From: Anodontia alba
Lineage: Eukaryota; Mollusca; Bivalvia; Lucinida; Lucinidae
DNA: 64,000 nt
Assembly (NCBI GenBank): GCA_964016985.1
Contig: OZ024821.1
Location: 122,386,035-122,450,034, forward strand
Direction: 5' to 3'
Position numbers and translations under genes: made by a program. This document shows positions 11,771 through 22,351 of the stretch, piece by piece. Every line of letters starts with the position of its first letter. Position 1 is the first letter of the stretch. Below the pieces are notes generated by a model. That model was given only the letters and a program-made list of their open reading frames with translations, was not told where the DNA came from and ran no database searches.

Positions 11771-12874
11771 CCTTAGCTAGAGTAATGCAGTCCTTGTCCC
11801 GGGACAAGTAAATTGGAATTTTGTTACTTGTCCTTAAGGAAATTGGACAAGTCAGGCATAGTAATTCCACACCCCTGCATATTTGAATATGTATCCCCAG
11901 CCACTTGATGGGACCACATAATTCTGTGCTTTGTCCGGTTCCTCTAAAACCATTTACTTTGTGTCCACGGCCAATCTGAATGCATGCAGTTTCATCTGAG
12001 CACGAGAAATGCTCCAACGCACAGGATGGCTCTTTAGATACATGTATATAATAAAAACTTGTTTTTATGGGGGCTCAAAGCATGCAACACTGAATTGCAA
12101 AACATAATCCCATAGTAATATATGTCTTACAGTATCATTACTAGAAGATACTTCCAGGTAAATCTCCTAATAATAATTATGCATGGAATGTCATGTTATG
12201 ACTTGCCATGCACAGCATGTGCAGTTTCATAAATTGTTGATGGAACAGAACATGCTGTGCATGGACACCCAAGGGCAGTAACACCCAATTAAAGACGACT
12301 ACATTTATGAACACAAACTAAACTTAGCAAAACTCCACAAATGCACAGGCTGATATTTATTGAACCTGTATAAATGAGACCCCAAACCCTTTATAACACT
12401 GACTAGGATCCAAAGCAAAATCCATGTTAGCTTAACTACCATGTATAAAAGCAGAAAAAAAGGATCATACAATAAAAATGAACATCTATGATCATTTTTC
12501 TGTATATATAAGCTACATGTATACATTTTTTTTTTGGATCCAGCTTCAAACATGGTTAATATCCAAACCTGTGTTATAATGAATAGTGTTATATCGAGGT
12601 TGTGGTGTACTGTTGGATTTATTGGTATACTATTATTTGGATCTCAGCTCAGTTTTGTTCTTCTTTACAGACTTTATCGCCACATTGCATACAGACGGTT
12701 CACCAGATGGGTTTATGGTCTATTGGGGAAGAGAATCAGGAAAGTGATACCCTCCTGTGCTGTGGTAGCAATCAGGGAAGCATTCCCATCAGAAGAATAC
12801 TGTGGCTTCCGATATCCCCAGTGAAGACAGTTTCAGCAGAAGAATGAACAGATTTAGTGTTAAATGTGTAAATA

Positions 12875-13235
12875 CAGTCCAACCTGTATTAAGCGAGCAT
12901 CCAAGGGTTAACCAAAAAGTGCTTGTTAAACACAGGTGCTTGCTTGATACAGGTGAAATTAATATAGGGGAAATTTAATGTAACTGACTTTTTTAGACAC
13001 TGAAATCATGCTTGCTTAATAAAGATTGATGCATAGGTCTAGACAAGGAGGGTATCCGGTAAATATTTTTCTTATTTCTCCACGAAAACAAATGTTGTGG
13101 GTACTCATTAGAAGCTCCTCATCGAGGCGCTTCTAATGAGTACCCACTACATATGTTTTTGTGGAAAATAAGAAAAATATCAATACTTTTGGACTGAAAA
13201 AAGCACCTTAACTAGTGCTATGGATACTATGACAG
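12875..13235. mobile_element. MITE with nested MITE-B hairpin between the two convergent genes
   Basis: Starts with CAGTCCAACCTGTATTAAGC, resembling a pogo/mariner-type end. It contains a full MITE-B hairpin at 13060-13175 (GTACTCATTAGAAGCTCCTC / GAGGCGCTTCTAATGAGTAC). The right end is not defined. It occupies most of the 445 bp between the two stop codons. Confidence 0.5.
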
Positions 13236-13990
13236 GTTTCACTGTAAGTTTTTCAAGTACATGCATTTCTAGGATTTAAATCTGGCAACATGCGTCTGGA
13301 TTACATCTTGCTTCTTCGGCTTTGGTCCTGGTGTACTTTGGGCAATTGGTTTTGGTGTTGTGATGTGCTTGTTGGACCGATTTGCCTTTGCATAGCTTTT
13401 GTTGAGCTTCCTGTTCTCTAGCAAAGTCTTCATTAATTCGTCAACATAACCTGTAGATAAAAATGTGGTTATTTATGTAAAAGAAAAGATAATAAAAGAA
13501 GACTTCATGATCAATGTGCTTTTATTATCAATAGTAGACATTATTATTTTCATAATTTTTGTTTTTCATGAAAACTGTAACTAGGGAAAGTACATGTTCT
13601 CATGGAAAAGCTTGTGGATAACTGATCACCCCAATATGACCATAATTGTTAACTGGAACAAAGAACTGGTGAATAAAGAAAATGGGAGAAACAGGCCTAC
13701 AAAAAAAATGAAGACCCACAGCTGACTGCTCCTCTGATATGGGTTTGCTTTGTGTTCAGTCAGCCTTTAAACCTGTGAGTAAAATGAATAAAATGTTAAG
13801 TTATCCCAGTGTTGTGGGTACTTACAGTGAGCAACATTATTGTGTTGCACTCATCATAAAGAAAAAAATAAATAAAAAAAGATGCAAATCTACGTAACCT
13901 CAGAAAAATTTCTGGACTAAAACTGCCTCCAAATTATTTATCATACATGGACTGAACCCTATAGTACTGGTTTGATTCCAGTTTCAGTGA

Positions 13991-14303
13991 ATTTGTTTGT
14001 TTGTGTTGAGGTTTTATGGCCCATTCAACCCAATGGGGTCATGTCGAGCGCGGTCAGTTTACCTAACCACACGTTTACTGGGCAAGCTTAGTCCTCTAAG
14101 CGGTTAACCAGTATTGTTCACATTCTTTCGCCAGAAACTGACAACTGCCCTTCTTGAATCAGCGGAAGGGAGAGAATGACTGTAGAAAATATTTCATGAT
14201 CAATCTCCACGAAAGAATGTTGCCGACCTCGGCGGGGGTTGAACCCGCGACCTCCTGGTCTCCAGTCGGACGACGCATCCAACTGAGCCACCGAAGCCGG
14301 CCC
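13991..14303 (-). mobile_element. tRNA-derived SINE, copy 2
   Basis: Near-identical in layout to the copy at 10745. The head at the right end reads GGCTCAGTTGGATGCGTCG (A box) and GGTTCAACCCC (B box) on minus. It sits in the intron between transposase exons 5 and 6. Confidence 0.75.
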
Positions 14304-14508
14304 AGTTTCAGTGAAAGTGGACAGGCAAGCTATGTGGTAGTTCCTGTTACTGAACTTACCAAAGGTCTGACAGGTCTTGATTTCTTTTGCTATAGCTTCT
14401 CCTCGTCTTGACTTTGGAAATGATATACGAAACTGGGGCTGCCCGTCTTTTGTCAAAGCCTGATTTCGTCCTGAATTTTCATTGAAGTGAAGCGCTGCTA
14501 AAGCTAGC

Positions 14509-14785
14509 CTGAAAACAAAACAAAAAACTTGCACCATAAGTCTTGTAAAAAGTGTGACTGACTGACAGACAGCTACGACATAATGTGAGAGCTGTAATGT
14601 AATGTACAATGTAAACTTTGAATGAAATTTGTCGTCACTGTATACAACCCGTTTGCTATTTACAACTGATTGTCAATATCAAACATTTGCTATTGACAGC
14701 CACATGTACGTATGAATATGTTTAAAGCCAATTTCCACTACTGACAGCCTCCTGTCATAGCCATATCTTACATGTATCTAATTAC
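14509..14785 (-). other. Intron of the transposase where coding sequence is missing
   Basis: Only 277 bp between exon 4 (ends phase 1) and exon 5 (needs incoming phase 2). Direct joining would give a TAG two codons on. No open, motif-bearing stretch lies between them, so an exon of length 1 modulo 3 (or several) has been lost. Confidence 0.6.
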
Positions 14786-15027
14786 CTTTAGCTACATGCC
14801 ACACATCAAACCAATGTTGAATGTCCGGCTTTTCATATCTCATAAACTTTTTCACTGAACTATGGCGGTCTGTGATGAGATGACTAACTACTAGGCCATT
14901 GTCTTCTGTCAACCATTCTAAGGGCCTCTTCAGGCCTTCAAGTTCCATTGCGTGTGAGCTGCGTACTTCATTGCTCTGAAATTATGATGTAAATGTAAAC
15001 AGGGTTGCAGATAAGAAGGAGTATCTG

Positions 15028-15185
15028 ATGATAATTTGGGATAATTTTCTATCTTTCTCCACCAAAATATATGTTATGGCCACTCATTAGGATTGCCTCA
15101 ACAAGGTGGTTCTAATGAGTGCCTATTACATATTTTTTTGTGAGAAATAAGAAAAATTATCATCTCATACTCATCTTAACTAGAA
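15028..15185. mobile_element. MITE-B hairpin in the transposase gene
   Basis: Starts GGAGTATCTGATGATAATTT and ends TTATCATCTCATACTC, with CACTCATTAGGATTGCCTC / GGTGGTTCTAATGAGTGCC in the centre. It lies in the intron between exons 3 and 4. Confidence 0.7.
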
Positions 15186-15409
15186 TTCTAGAAAATTAGT
15201 ATATGCACACTGGAGAAAATTTCCAAGCCTTAGTCGGTAATTTCAGAAGGTTAAATAATCGGAATTACTGTCTACCAGAAGCCTGCGGTGAGGAAGTGTT
15301 TTTAATGTTAGCCCTCAAATACTTTATCATTCCACTTTAAGTTGGAAATTTTTCTACTGACTGGCATTTATCATTCTACTTTCGGTTGGGAATTTGCCTG
15401 CTGACTGGC

Positions 15410-15600
15410 AGTCTCCTCGGCCACGTCTAAAGCACATCTGACTGGCAATCAAGGGAACGAAGTTTGAATCCCAGTCCCGCCACATAATTCTGATTCAGAC
15501 TGAACTCATTTGATCATAAAAACATTCTGTGATTGTACTTCAGCCAATTCAAGGCTTAGTCCTGGTCAGCCACTCAGACCTCCTAAGCTTGCCCACAAAC
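15410..15600 (+). mobile_element. Possible second SINE family fragment
   Basis: A tRNA-like head is suggested by CACATCTGACTGGCAATCAA and the B box GTTTGAATCCC. No clear 3' tail. Confidence 0.35.
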
Positions 15601-15614
15601 AGTGATTAGCTGTT

Positions 15615-16226
15615 TTTTTGGTTTGTGTTGAGGTTTTACGGCCCAGTCAACACAATGGGGTCATGTCGAGCACAGTCAGTTTACCTAACCACGTTTACTG
15701 GAGGTCCTCTAAGCGGTTAACCAGTATAGCGCTTATACAGAATTCCAATAATGCACTATTTATAGACGTAACTAATTTTAGCATCCTGCAGCATCACTTT
15801 GAAGTCATCGATTTCGGACAAACACTCTTGTACGAAATGTGTGTAATGCGTTATCTGACAGGCAAAACCAGTATATTGTTGCAAATTTCACGAATTTTTC
15901 TAATGTTCAGAAGTTAAAATTCCATGGCGACTACAAAACATTGCTGTTACGGCGACTGTGAGAGTGGTTCAACTCGCTGCCATTATGTGTATAGACTGTG
16001 TGTCCGAAAATCGTCACGTGACCACGTGGGCTATTTTAAGATACTGGTTTTTCTTTTTCATGACGTAGGCAGCCTAGCAATTTGTACAAACGCTATTGTG
16101 CACATTCATTCGCCAGAAATTGACAACTGTCCTTCTTGAATCAGCGGAAAGGGAGAGAATGACCGTAGAAAACATTTCATAATCAGTCTCCACGAAAGAA
16201 TGTTGCCACCCTCGGCGGGGATTGAA
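15615..16226 (-). mobile_element. tRNA-derived SINE, copy 3, split by an insertion
   Basis: Left part 15615-15727 matches the SINE body through GCGGTTAACCAGTAT. The right part resumes at 16095 with ATTGTGCACATTC and runs to the GACCTCGGCGGGG-like region, where the tRNA head is truncated. The 367 bp between is foreign to the other two copies. Confidence 0.7.
15728..16094. mobile_element. Small TIR element inserted in the SINE
   Basis: Ends AGCGCTTATACAGAATT and (complemented right end) AGCGTTTGTACAAATTG, an imperfect terminal inverted repeat, flanked by an AT duplication against the uninterrupted SINE copies. No transposase inside; superfamily unknown. Confidence 0.5.
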
Positions 16227-19200
16227 TAAACTGATAAAAATCTGAACATGTTGCTTGCACGTGCCCATATGAAATCCTTTAACGGGATATAAACTTTGAG
16301 TCATCTTTTCTGTTTGCTACCCCTGGGCCAGTTTGTCTTTCATTTAGGGTGATCACAATGAATCAGCCTTTAAAAAAAAAAACAGAAAAAAAAAACCTAA
16401 ATGCTGTCTCAAACAGCCAAAAACAAAAACTAATGGGGTAGGGAGGATTTTGGTGGGTAAGCAATTTCAAGCAAATAAATTTTCAGTTTTGCCCCTGTAC
16501 GTAAACATAAGGATTGTCAGGCTTTAGGATATTGTAAGGATTAAAATTGTACATTACCTGCACAAGCTGTATGTCCAACACAATTCCCACTTCCAAATCT
16601 ATCATAGTGTATGAACCATACGTTGCTGTGTGCCCAGGAGAGCAGCATCGCATGTCCCCAGCCAGCAGAAGATCTCTTTCTTGTCCTTTAATTGATGTAA
16701 TCATTGCCTTCTGATGATTCTGCCACACTTCCAATATAGTTGGTGTAAGATATGCTGATTGAATCCTATTATATGTGCTTACACATATGTTTCTGACACT
16801 TATAAAATCAAGGACACGTAGAAATTTTGCAGCACTTCCCCCAGAAAACATAATCCCAGCACTCAAGAGTAAATTCCCTACTGGTAAATTTCCTGACCAG
16901 GGCTGACTTCTCCAGTCTGTAATATTACCACATGAAACACATTTTATTGTACATATTAAGCATGTTCCTAAGACGTTCTTTTCCACACATGTACCGGACC
17001 CACATATAACACATTGTTTCAATAACTGATCCAGGCATGATTCAAACACAATATATTTTGGTTCTTTGGCCTCATTTATTTCATTATCAGCCATCTCAAC
17101 GTCCATGATATCCTCAGAATCACAGTCATCTTGTGGCTCCCAGTCTGGGTCTCTGGGATCATCTGATCCGACTGACATCAGACTCTCATTTAAATCATCA
17201 TCTGGTCTGTTTGATAAAGATGGCAGGTTTAGCAGTCTCTTGGTCTGAGTCTCCATGTCAGCTGTTTTCACACCAACCTGAATGGCCATGCTCCTTCTTT
17301 TCTGAAACGAAATTGAAAACGAATGTGTTTGCATGTTCTGTTGTTTAGTATCAAATCCCAGTAAACAACTGTGATAATAAATAATAATATCTGATTGCAG
17401 TCCCCCCACCCCCCACCCCCGGGTTATTACAATCACTTCCCATCAACTGTCATCTCTAAACAACAGTCACTTTTTTTATTCCCCCTTTTGATTTCCTATT
17501 TTTACCTCTAACTGGCAGTCACCTCTTTCTTCTGGTCAGCTGTTGCATTTCCAGCCAGTTCTTTATGGTGGATCTCTTACCCACTAAGGAGGTTAACTTA
17601 TATGAACAATGTATGTATAGTTATGGTAAAAGTGAAGGTTACACAAAATAATTATGCTTACAGACATATACATCATTAAACCTGTAGATCTACCCGTACT
17701 CAGTGGTCAAATACCAACTAAAAGCTCGTGCTTCTGCTGCTGCCTTTTGTACAGTCTTTTTTCCCCAATTCTGACAGGAAAATTCCAAACTGGATCAAAA
17801 TATTTCCCAATTTAGATATCCAAATATTAAATTCTGGCGAATGGTCTCCAAATTTCTAAATGTTTTGCTATCTGCTAATCCTGACTGGCTGTAAATATGT
17901 TTAAATGAGCCGAAAATTGAGCAGTTGAAAGCACACAGGTCTATAAAGAAATAAGCATCTCCTCTATATGACAAAAAAATATCAGTTCTGGGAAAAAAAT
18001 GACTTTTTCCCATACATACCAAACCTGCATCATTTCCCAAGAGGCTGAAAATCACCCCTAGTTACGTAAGAAAAACTGGCCAGGTTCCGCTCTCAACATT
18101 ATTAGTCCTTTATTAGGTGTATCTGAATTAAAATTTTACATTCTTTCAGGATTTCAGAAGTTGTTCAGTACCCATAATCTGATGTGTTATCTGTAATTCT
18201 GCTATCTATATGTATATCCACTTCAAAAATGGCAGGACATAGAAAAGTTGGGTGTTTAAAACTCTATACCTTTACATTATAAAAAGGCACATAGTTTCAA
18301 GAAACATGGGTCTTTTGGTAAAATTATGGGCCTTTTAGCACAGGGCCCCTTCCAGAAATAACCCTGCATATACGGAATACTTACAACAAGATTAAATGGT
18401 GTCTGTGTGCTGCAGTGTATCTGATCTGGTCTCTGATCTTTGGCCCTCTCGCTTCCACTGGCTTAACAAAAAGAGTTGATACTGGCGTCACCTGAGACTG
18501 ATAATGTTACCACTGTTGACAACTTTGGAACACTAGCGTCAGATCTGCAAACCAGGTCAGCGGGCAGCCAGAGGACTGGACTGTGTGGCAGGTATCTGTA
18601 GTTGTCATAGCAATTGTTGTAACCACTGAAGTTGTGACAAGAGATGTTGTGGTAGCTGCAGTTGTAAAGCCATCAGATGTCAGGAGTGGAATGGCTGTAA
18701 ATGGCTTAGGGTTTTCGACTGTCTCATCAGTTTGCATGTCTGTGGAAGACTCGGCCTATTTCAAAATAGAAACAGACACATGCTGGTACTGGAGAATACA
18801 TGTATATGTATCTTCATAGCTAGTATAGGGGTAGATCTAATATACAGAATTCCTTTCTTCATTTTTGGTACAATGTATGTACATGTATGTACCTAATTAA
18901 CCACATGCATACATGTACATCAAAACTGAACTGGCAAGTTTTCCTTTGGGGCTCATGAAGTATTAGGACATATCAGACTGCCAGTAGCATGGAGGATATT
19001 TTTCCTCAGTTCTTGTTAGAAGCATCTGTTGTGGGTACCATTAACAATCACTTCATCTAAGCAACTAAACAGTACCCACAAATACATATGTACATGTATG
19101 CAATTCAAAAAATTATCTCAAAATTATCCTCATTACTCCTCTTTATCTGAACCATGAGGGTAATTTTGCCATAAATTTTTTCATGCCTTACATGTAATTC

Positions 19201-19476
19201 CACTTGTTTTAATTTTAAGATAAATATAAATGTTGTTGAACTGTTTCGGGTGTCCCAATTCAACATGCATAAAACTTGGAAGACTTAGTTTTATAGCCAT
19301 CAGATACAGAAGTGTAAGATTACTTGCAACTCCTACATGTTATTATCACCTATAGACCCAGTGAGTACTGCACAACAATGCAACCAGCTGCCCAGAGTTT
19401 TCCAGGCTGGCCCAGAAACCTGGTATTATTCTCACCATCCCAGAGTTTACCAAAATATCTTGCCATTTTCAGGGCT

Positions 19477-19645
19477 GAAGATAAGGAGTATCATATGATA
19501 ATTTGGGATGATTTTTTTTTATCTTTCTTTCGTTTACAAAATATATGTATGGTAACTCTTTAGAATCGTCTCATTAAGATGATTCTAATGTCCCCATACT
19601 ATATATTTTTGTTGAAAAGTAGAAAAATTACCTTTTGAATACCCT
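19477..19645. mobile_element. MITE-B hairpin in the first transposase intron
   Basis: Shares GGAGTATCATATGATAATTT at the left and the central TTTAGAATCGTCTCATTAAG / GATTCTAATG palindrome with other MITE-B copies. A weaker relative is at 18985-19150. Confidence 0.6.
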
Positions 19646-19967
19646 TAACTAGAGCACAGCACTTTCGGAAGTTTTTGCATATTTCGGTAATTCAGGGCCT
19701 ATACAGTAGGCAATAATTCTGAATAAAATTTAAATTTAATGACTGATATGTGCCTGAGCCTGAAAAATTATTTCCAGGAAACTGGTTGCCCTGGCATAAG
19801 CAAAGAAATTTATTGTATAGGTACACTTTTAATTTGACTAGAACATGTACAGCAAGTAAACGTCAACACCATCTGAGACATCCTATAAACACAGTTAGCA
19901 GCATTCCCAAAACATTGGGATAAAGTGTCCAACTGAGTCTGTTAAAATGACAATAGCAATGACCTGA

Positions 19968-19970
<3 letters not shown>

Positions 19971-20003
<33 letters not shown>
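19971..20003. repeat. Poly-T tract
   Basis: 33 consecutive T in the first transposase intron. Confidence 0.95.
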
Positions 20004-20006
<3 letters not shown>

Positions 20007-21135
20007 AAACTCGGTCAGATGATCATACAGGTTTAGTGAACACTGCAGTAAGACAAGTATAGTTAGAGAGTCTAAAACTGATTCTAGTCAACACCCTTTC
20101 ATACCAAAATATTGATTTCAAGTGTTTCTTGTAAGCCTGACATAGCTTGGCGATTTCTATAGGGGTGAGGAATCCGGGGCCGAAGGGTTTTATACCCAAT
20201 CTATTCTGATCTAATCAGGTGTTCAGGCTTACTAAAATGCAAAAAATCTGAGGGAAAAATTGCAATAAATCACTTTTGGACCATCAGCTCTTCTTATCCT
20301 GACTCAAAGTATCTGTAGTCATTCCATGTAAATGTTACTGTCGAACTGATCCACACGTAATTAATGCATCATGCATATCACGAAAACCCATTACTTTTTA
20401 GTAGTCCTATTGCTAATGACACAAATCAAGAAGCTGACACAAACCAGAATCATTATTAAATTGATAATACCTCTGTTTTCTATCTAGAAAAACCTGCTCA
20501 TAGCCTCATAGTATAGCCCTCATACTTTTCCATAAAATTTGCATTTGGAAGATTTTTATTCACATCGACTGATGGACGATATCTATAGGACAACAAACCC
20601 AAATCTGCAAATCATATCCGGTTTTTCATTATGACCGATACTGAAAAAAAATGTGAAATATAATATGAGAAACGTAAAAACAAATTTCGCACCTTTAATC
20701 CGCCTATAATCTCCTGCCTCTTCTTTTTTTCCCAAAATGGCAGTTGCCGATGGCCGCTCTTTGGGTGCTGTTTTTTTTCGGTTTCTCAAAGATCGTCGGC
20801 ACTGCATCAGGCTTAAGTCTAACTCTTCGAACACCACCATAACCTATCTGTTCAGCAAATGTTTGATGAATTATGAACTGGTTATCATCAAAATGTTTGA
20901 TACAAAGTTTGGAATGGCTATTTGGAGCGAATATTTTGGTTGCAGTTTGCCCACGATTCAACCGGTCAATCCACAGCTTTCGACGTTTTGGATCTTTTGG
21001 GAACGTAAACATACTGATCCTGTGAATACCAGATTCTGTATTACATCCATACGCTACACATAAGCCCATTTTATCCTAAAAAATCTCACGAATTATTCAC
21101 GAAGACATGCGGTTCCACGCTCTCAGACTTTCAGA

Positions 21136-21235
21136 CCTGCCGATATGACGTCACATGGCGCTCCGTTCGCCAAGGGAAGTAACCCAAACAAGGGCCGATA
21201 AGCCAGTCGCTGTTTAGGAACGGTAAATCACCGGG
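21136..21235 (-). repeat. Right terminal inverted repeat
   Basis: Reverse complement of the left end in three blocks, with about 45 bp more between the first and second. It includes CCTGCCGATATGACGTCACA at 21136-21155 with TGACGTCA at 21146-21153, about 70 bp upstream of the transposase ATG at 21069, so it probably doubles as the transposase promoter. Confidence 0.8.
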
Positions 21236-21239
21236 TTAA
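21236..21239. repeat. Right TTAA target-site duplication
   Basis: TTAA follows CACCGGG, the complement of the CCCGGTG terminus, and pairs with the TTAA at 8506-8509. Confidence 0.75.
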
Positions 21240-21359
21240 TTAAAACTTGGATTATGACACTTTGCCGTCTGGAAATCACGGAGACTGATACAAAACCCTC
21301 ATGTATACATGAAATTGCGTAACTTGAACGAAATTTGGGAGCGAATCATATAACTATGC

Positions 21360-22165
21360 TATTTGCCCTTTAAACTAAAAATGAAAAAAAAAAATGTAAT
21401 AAAAAATAATTTCAGGATTCTGAAAAAAAAACACTATGCATATCTTCAGACCATTCTAAAAGCGCCTGTGAAGTTTCAAAAGGATTAGCCTAAAACTGTA
21501 GGAGGCGTTGCGCGTACAAAGTACATACTCCCTATACATTTCTGTAGTATTAGGGCCCGAAAAAAGTCTAAGTTAAAAATGAAAAAAAATGTGATAAAAA
21601 TAATTTAAGGATTCTGTTAAAACAATATGCATATCTTCAGTCCATTCTAAAAGCGCCTGTAAAGTTTGAAAAGGATTGGTTTAAAACTGTAGGAGGAGTT
21701 GCGGGCAGAAGGTACATACTCCCTATACATTTCTGTAGTATTAGGGCTCGAAAAAAGTCTAAGTTAAAAATGAAAAAAAATGTGATAAAAAATAATTTCA
21801 GGATTCTAAAAAAACAATATGCATATCTTCAGACCATCCTAAAAGCCCCTGTAAATTTTGAAAAGGATTGGCCTAAAACTGTAGGAGGAGTTGCGGGCAG
21901 AAGGTACATACTCCCTATACATTTCTGTAGTATTAGGGCTCGAAAAAAGTAAGTTAAAAATGAAAAAATGTGATAAAAATTAATTTCAGGATTCTGAAAA
22001 AACAATATGCATATCTTCAGACCATCATAAAAGCGCCTGTAAAGTTTGAAAAGGATTGGCCTAACACTATAGGAGGAGTTGCGGGCAGATGAATGGTGGG
22101 GGCGCTGACGGACGGACGGACACTCAAAATTTCAGAGGCACTTTTTTGTGGCGGGGCATAATTAG
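21360..22165. repeat. Four-unit tandem array (~190-bp unit) with GGAC tail
   Basis: Units begin near 21381, 21579, 21770 and 21960 (AAAATGAAAAAA...). They share TATGCATATCTTCAGACC, AAAGCGCCTGTAAAGTTT and CCCTATACATTTCTGTAG. The array ends in GACGGACGGACGGAC then GTGGCGGGGCATAAT. Tandem cores followed by a GGAC tetranucleotide run are typical of bivalve 'pearl'/Helentron-associated non-autonomous elements. Confidence 0.75.
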
Positions 22166-22214
22166 CAACAGTTATCAGTATTAACAGAAAACTGCAGAAA
22201 ACTTAGACCAGACA

Positions 22215-22302
22215 CCAATCTAATTTCTTCATGTCTTGGTGTTTTAAGGATAAAAGCAATTTTACTGTTCAGCAAATTACCCAAAAGAGGCATTTAGACT
22301 CA

Positions 22303-22351
<49 letters not shown>

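Larger units (their letters stand above)
8609..12824 (+). pseudogene. P2X7 intracellular (ballast) domain-like cargo gene, three exons
   Basis: Exons 8609-8820, 11317-11537 and 12671-12824, with donors GTGAGA and GTAAGG and acceptors TTTTAG and TTACAG; phases match at both junctions. Product about 195 residues. Exon 1 is acidic and Ser-rich, ending PYQFEPLVN...VLT. Exon 2 has WCLCNNCQTMPTLEESKC, then ISCITDHDGFRANCLN. Exon 3 has RHIAYRRFTRWVYGLLG, IPSC and REAFPSEEYCGF. This Cys-rich pattern is that of the zinc-binding C-terminal domain of P2X7 and of stand-alone invertebrate 'P2X7-like' proteins; there are no membrane segments. Two lesions: TGA at 8678-8680 (codon 24, where an Arg codon CGA would fit) and one base missing at about 11368. 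Summed exon length is 587 nt, one short of a whole number of codons, which agrees. Its role in the transposon is unknown. Confidence 0.75.
13269..21069 (-). pseudogene. THAP-domain transposase of Kolobok type, six recognisable exons
   Basis: Exons in reading order: 21069-20693, 18461-18385, 17301-16558, 14975-14786, 14508-14360, 13450-13269 (stop TAG). Exon 1 is a THAP zinc finger: C4, C9, C56, H59, W33, FTFP and AVPTIF. Exon 3 has an acidic linker, an eight-Cys cluster (CVICGSGTC...CTIKCVSCG) and GDMRCCSPGHTATYGSYT, the probable first catalytic Asp. Exon 4 has SNEVRSSHAMELEG, LITDRHSSVKKF (probable second Asp) and DVWHVAKG. Exon 5 has LAALHFNEN, perhaps the Glu. Exon 6 is basic. Splice phases agree 1-2-3-4 and 5-6. 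Lesions: one extra base in exon 1, in the 8-A run at 20771-20778 or 7-A run at 20724-20730, and loss of at least one exon between 4 and 5. The enzyme would cut and paste the element. Family recall, not a search. Confidence 0.75.
8510..21235. mobile_element. Kolobok-like DNA transposon carrying a P2X7-domain cargo gene
   Basis: 12,726-bp element flanked by TTAA. The left end reads C(T)CGGTGA then ACTTCCCTTGG then TGTGACGTCATATCGGCAGG (8541-8560). The reverse complement of the right end reads CCCGGTGA, then ACTTCCCTTGG, then the same 20 bases (21136-21155). Two spliced genes converge inside: a P2X7-ballast-like gene on plus (8609-12824) and a THAP transposase on minus (21069-13269), stop codons 445 bp apart. 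THAP domain plus TTAA points to the Kolobok superfamily, from knowledge of that family. SINEs, hairpin MITEs and a poly-T tract sit in introns, so the copy is old enough to have been invaded but its frames have few lesions. Confidence 0.8.

Noticed and set aside
16483..17436. Single long frame taken as a whole gene
   Set aside because: Both ends extend past clear splice sites (acceptor at 17302, donor at 16557); only 16558-17301 is exon 3 of the transposase.
18507..18757. Thr/Ser/Val-rich open frame on minus in the transposase intron, preceded by an AG
   Set aside because: The THAP exon (phase 1) and the exon at 18461 (needs phase 1) join directly in frame, leaving no room for this segment; the opposite strand is equally open and no motif is present.
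8510..21235. Assignment to piggyBac because of TTAA and CCC-type right end
   Set aside because: The transposase has a THAP domain and SPGHTATYG / ITDRH motifs, not a piggyBac core; Kolobok fits better, though an HMM search is needed.
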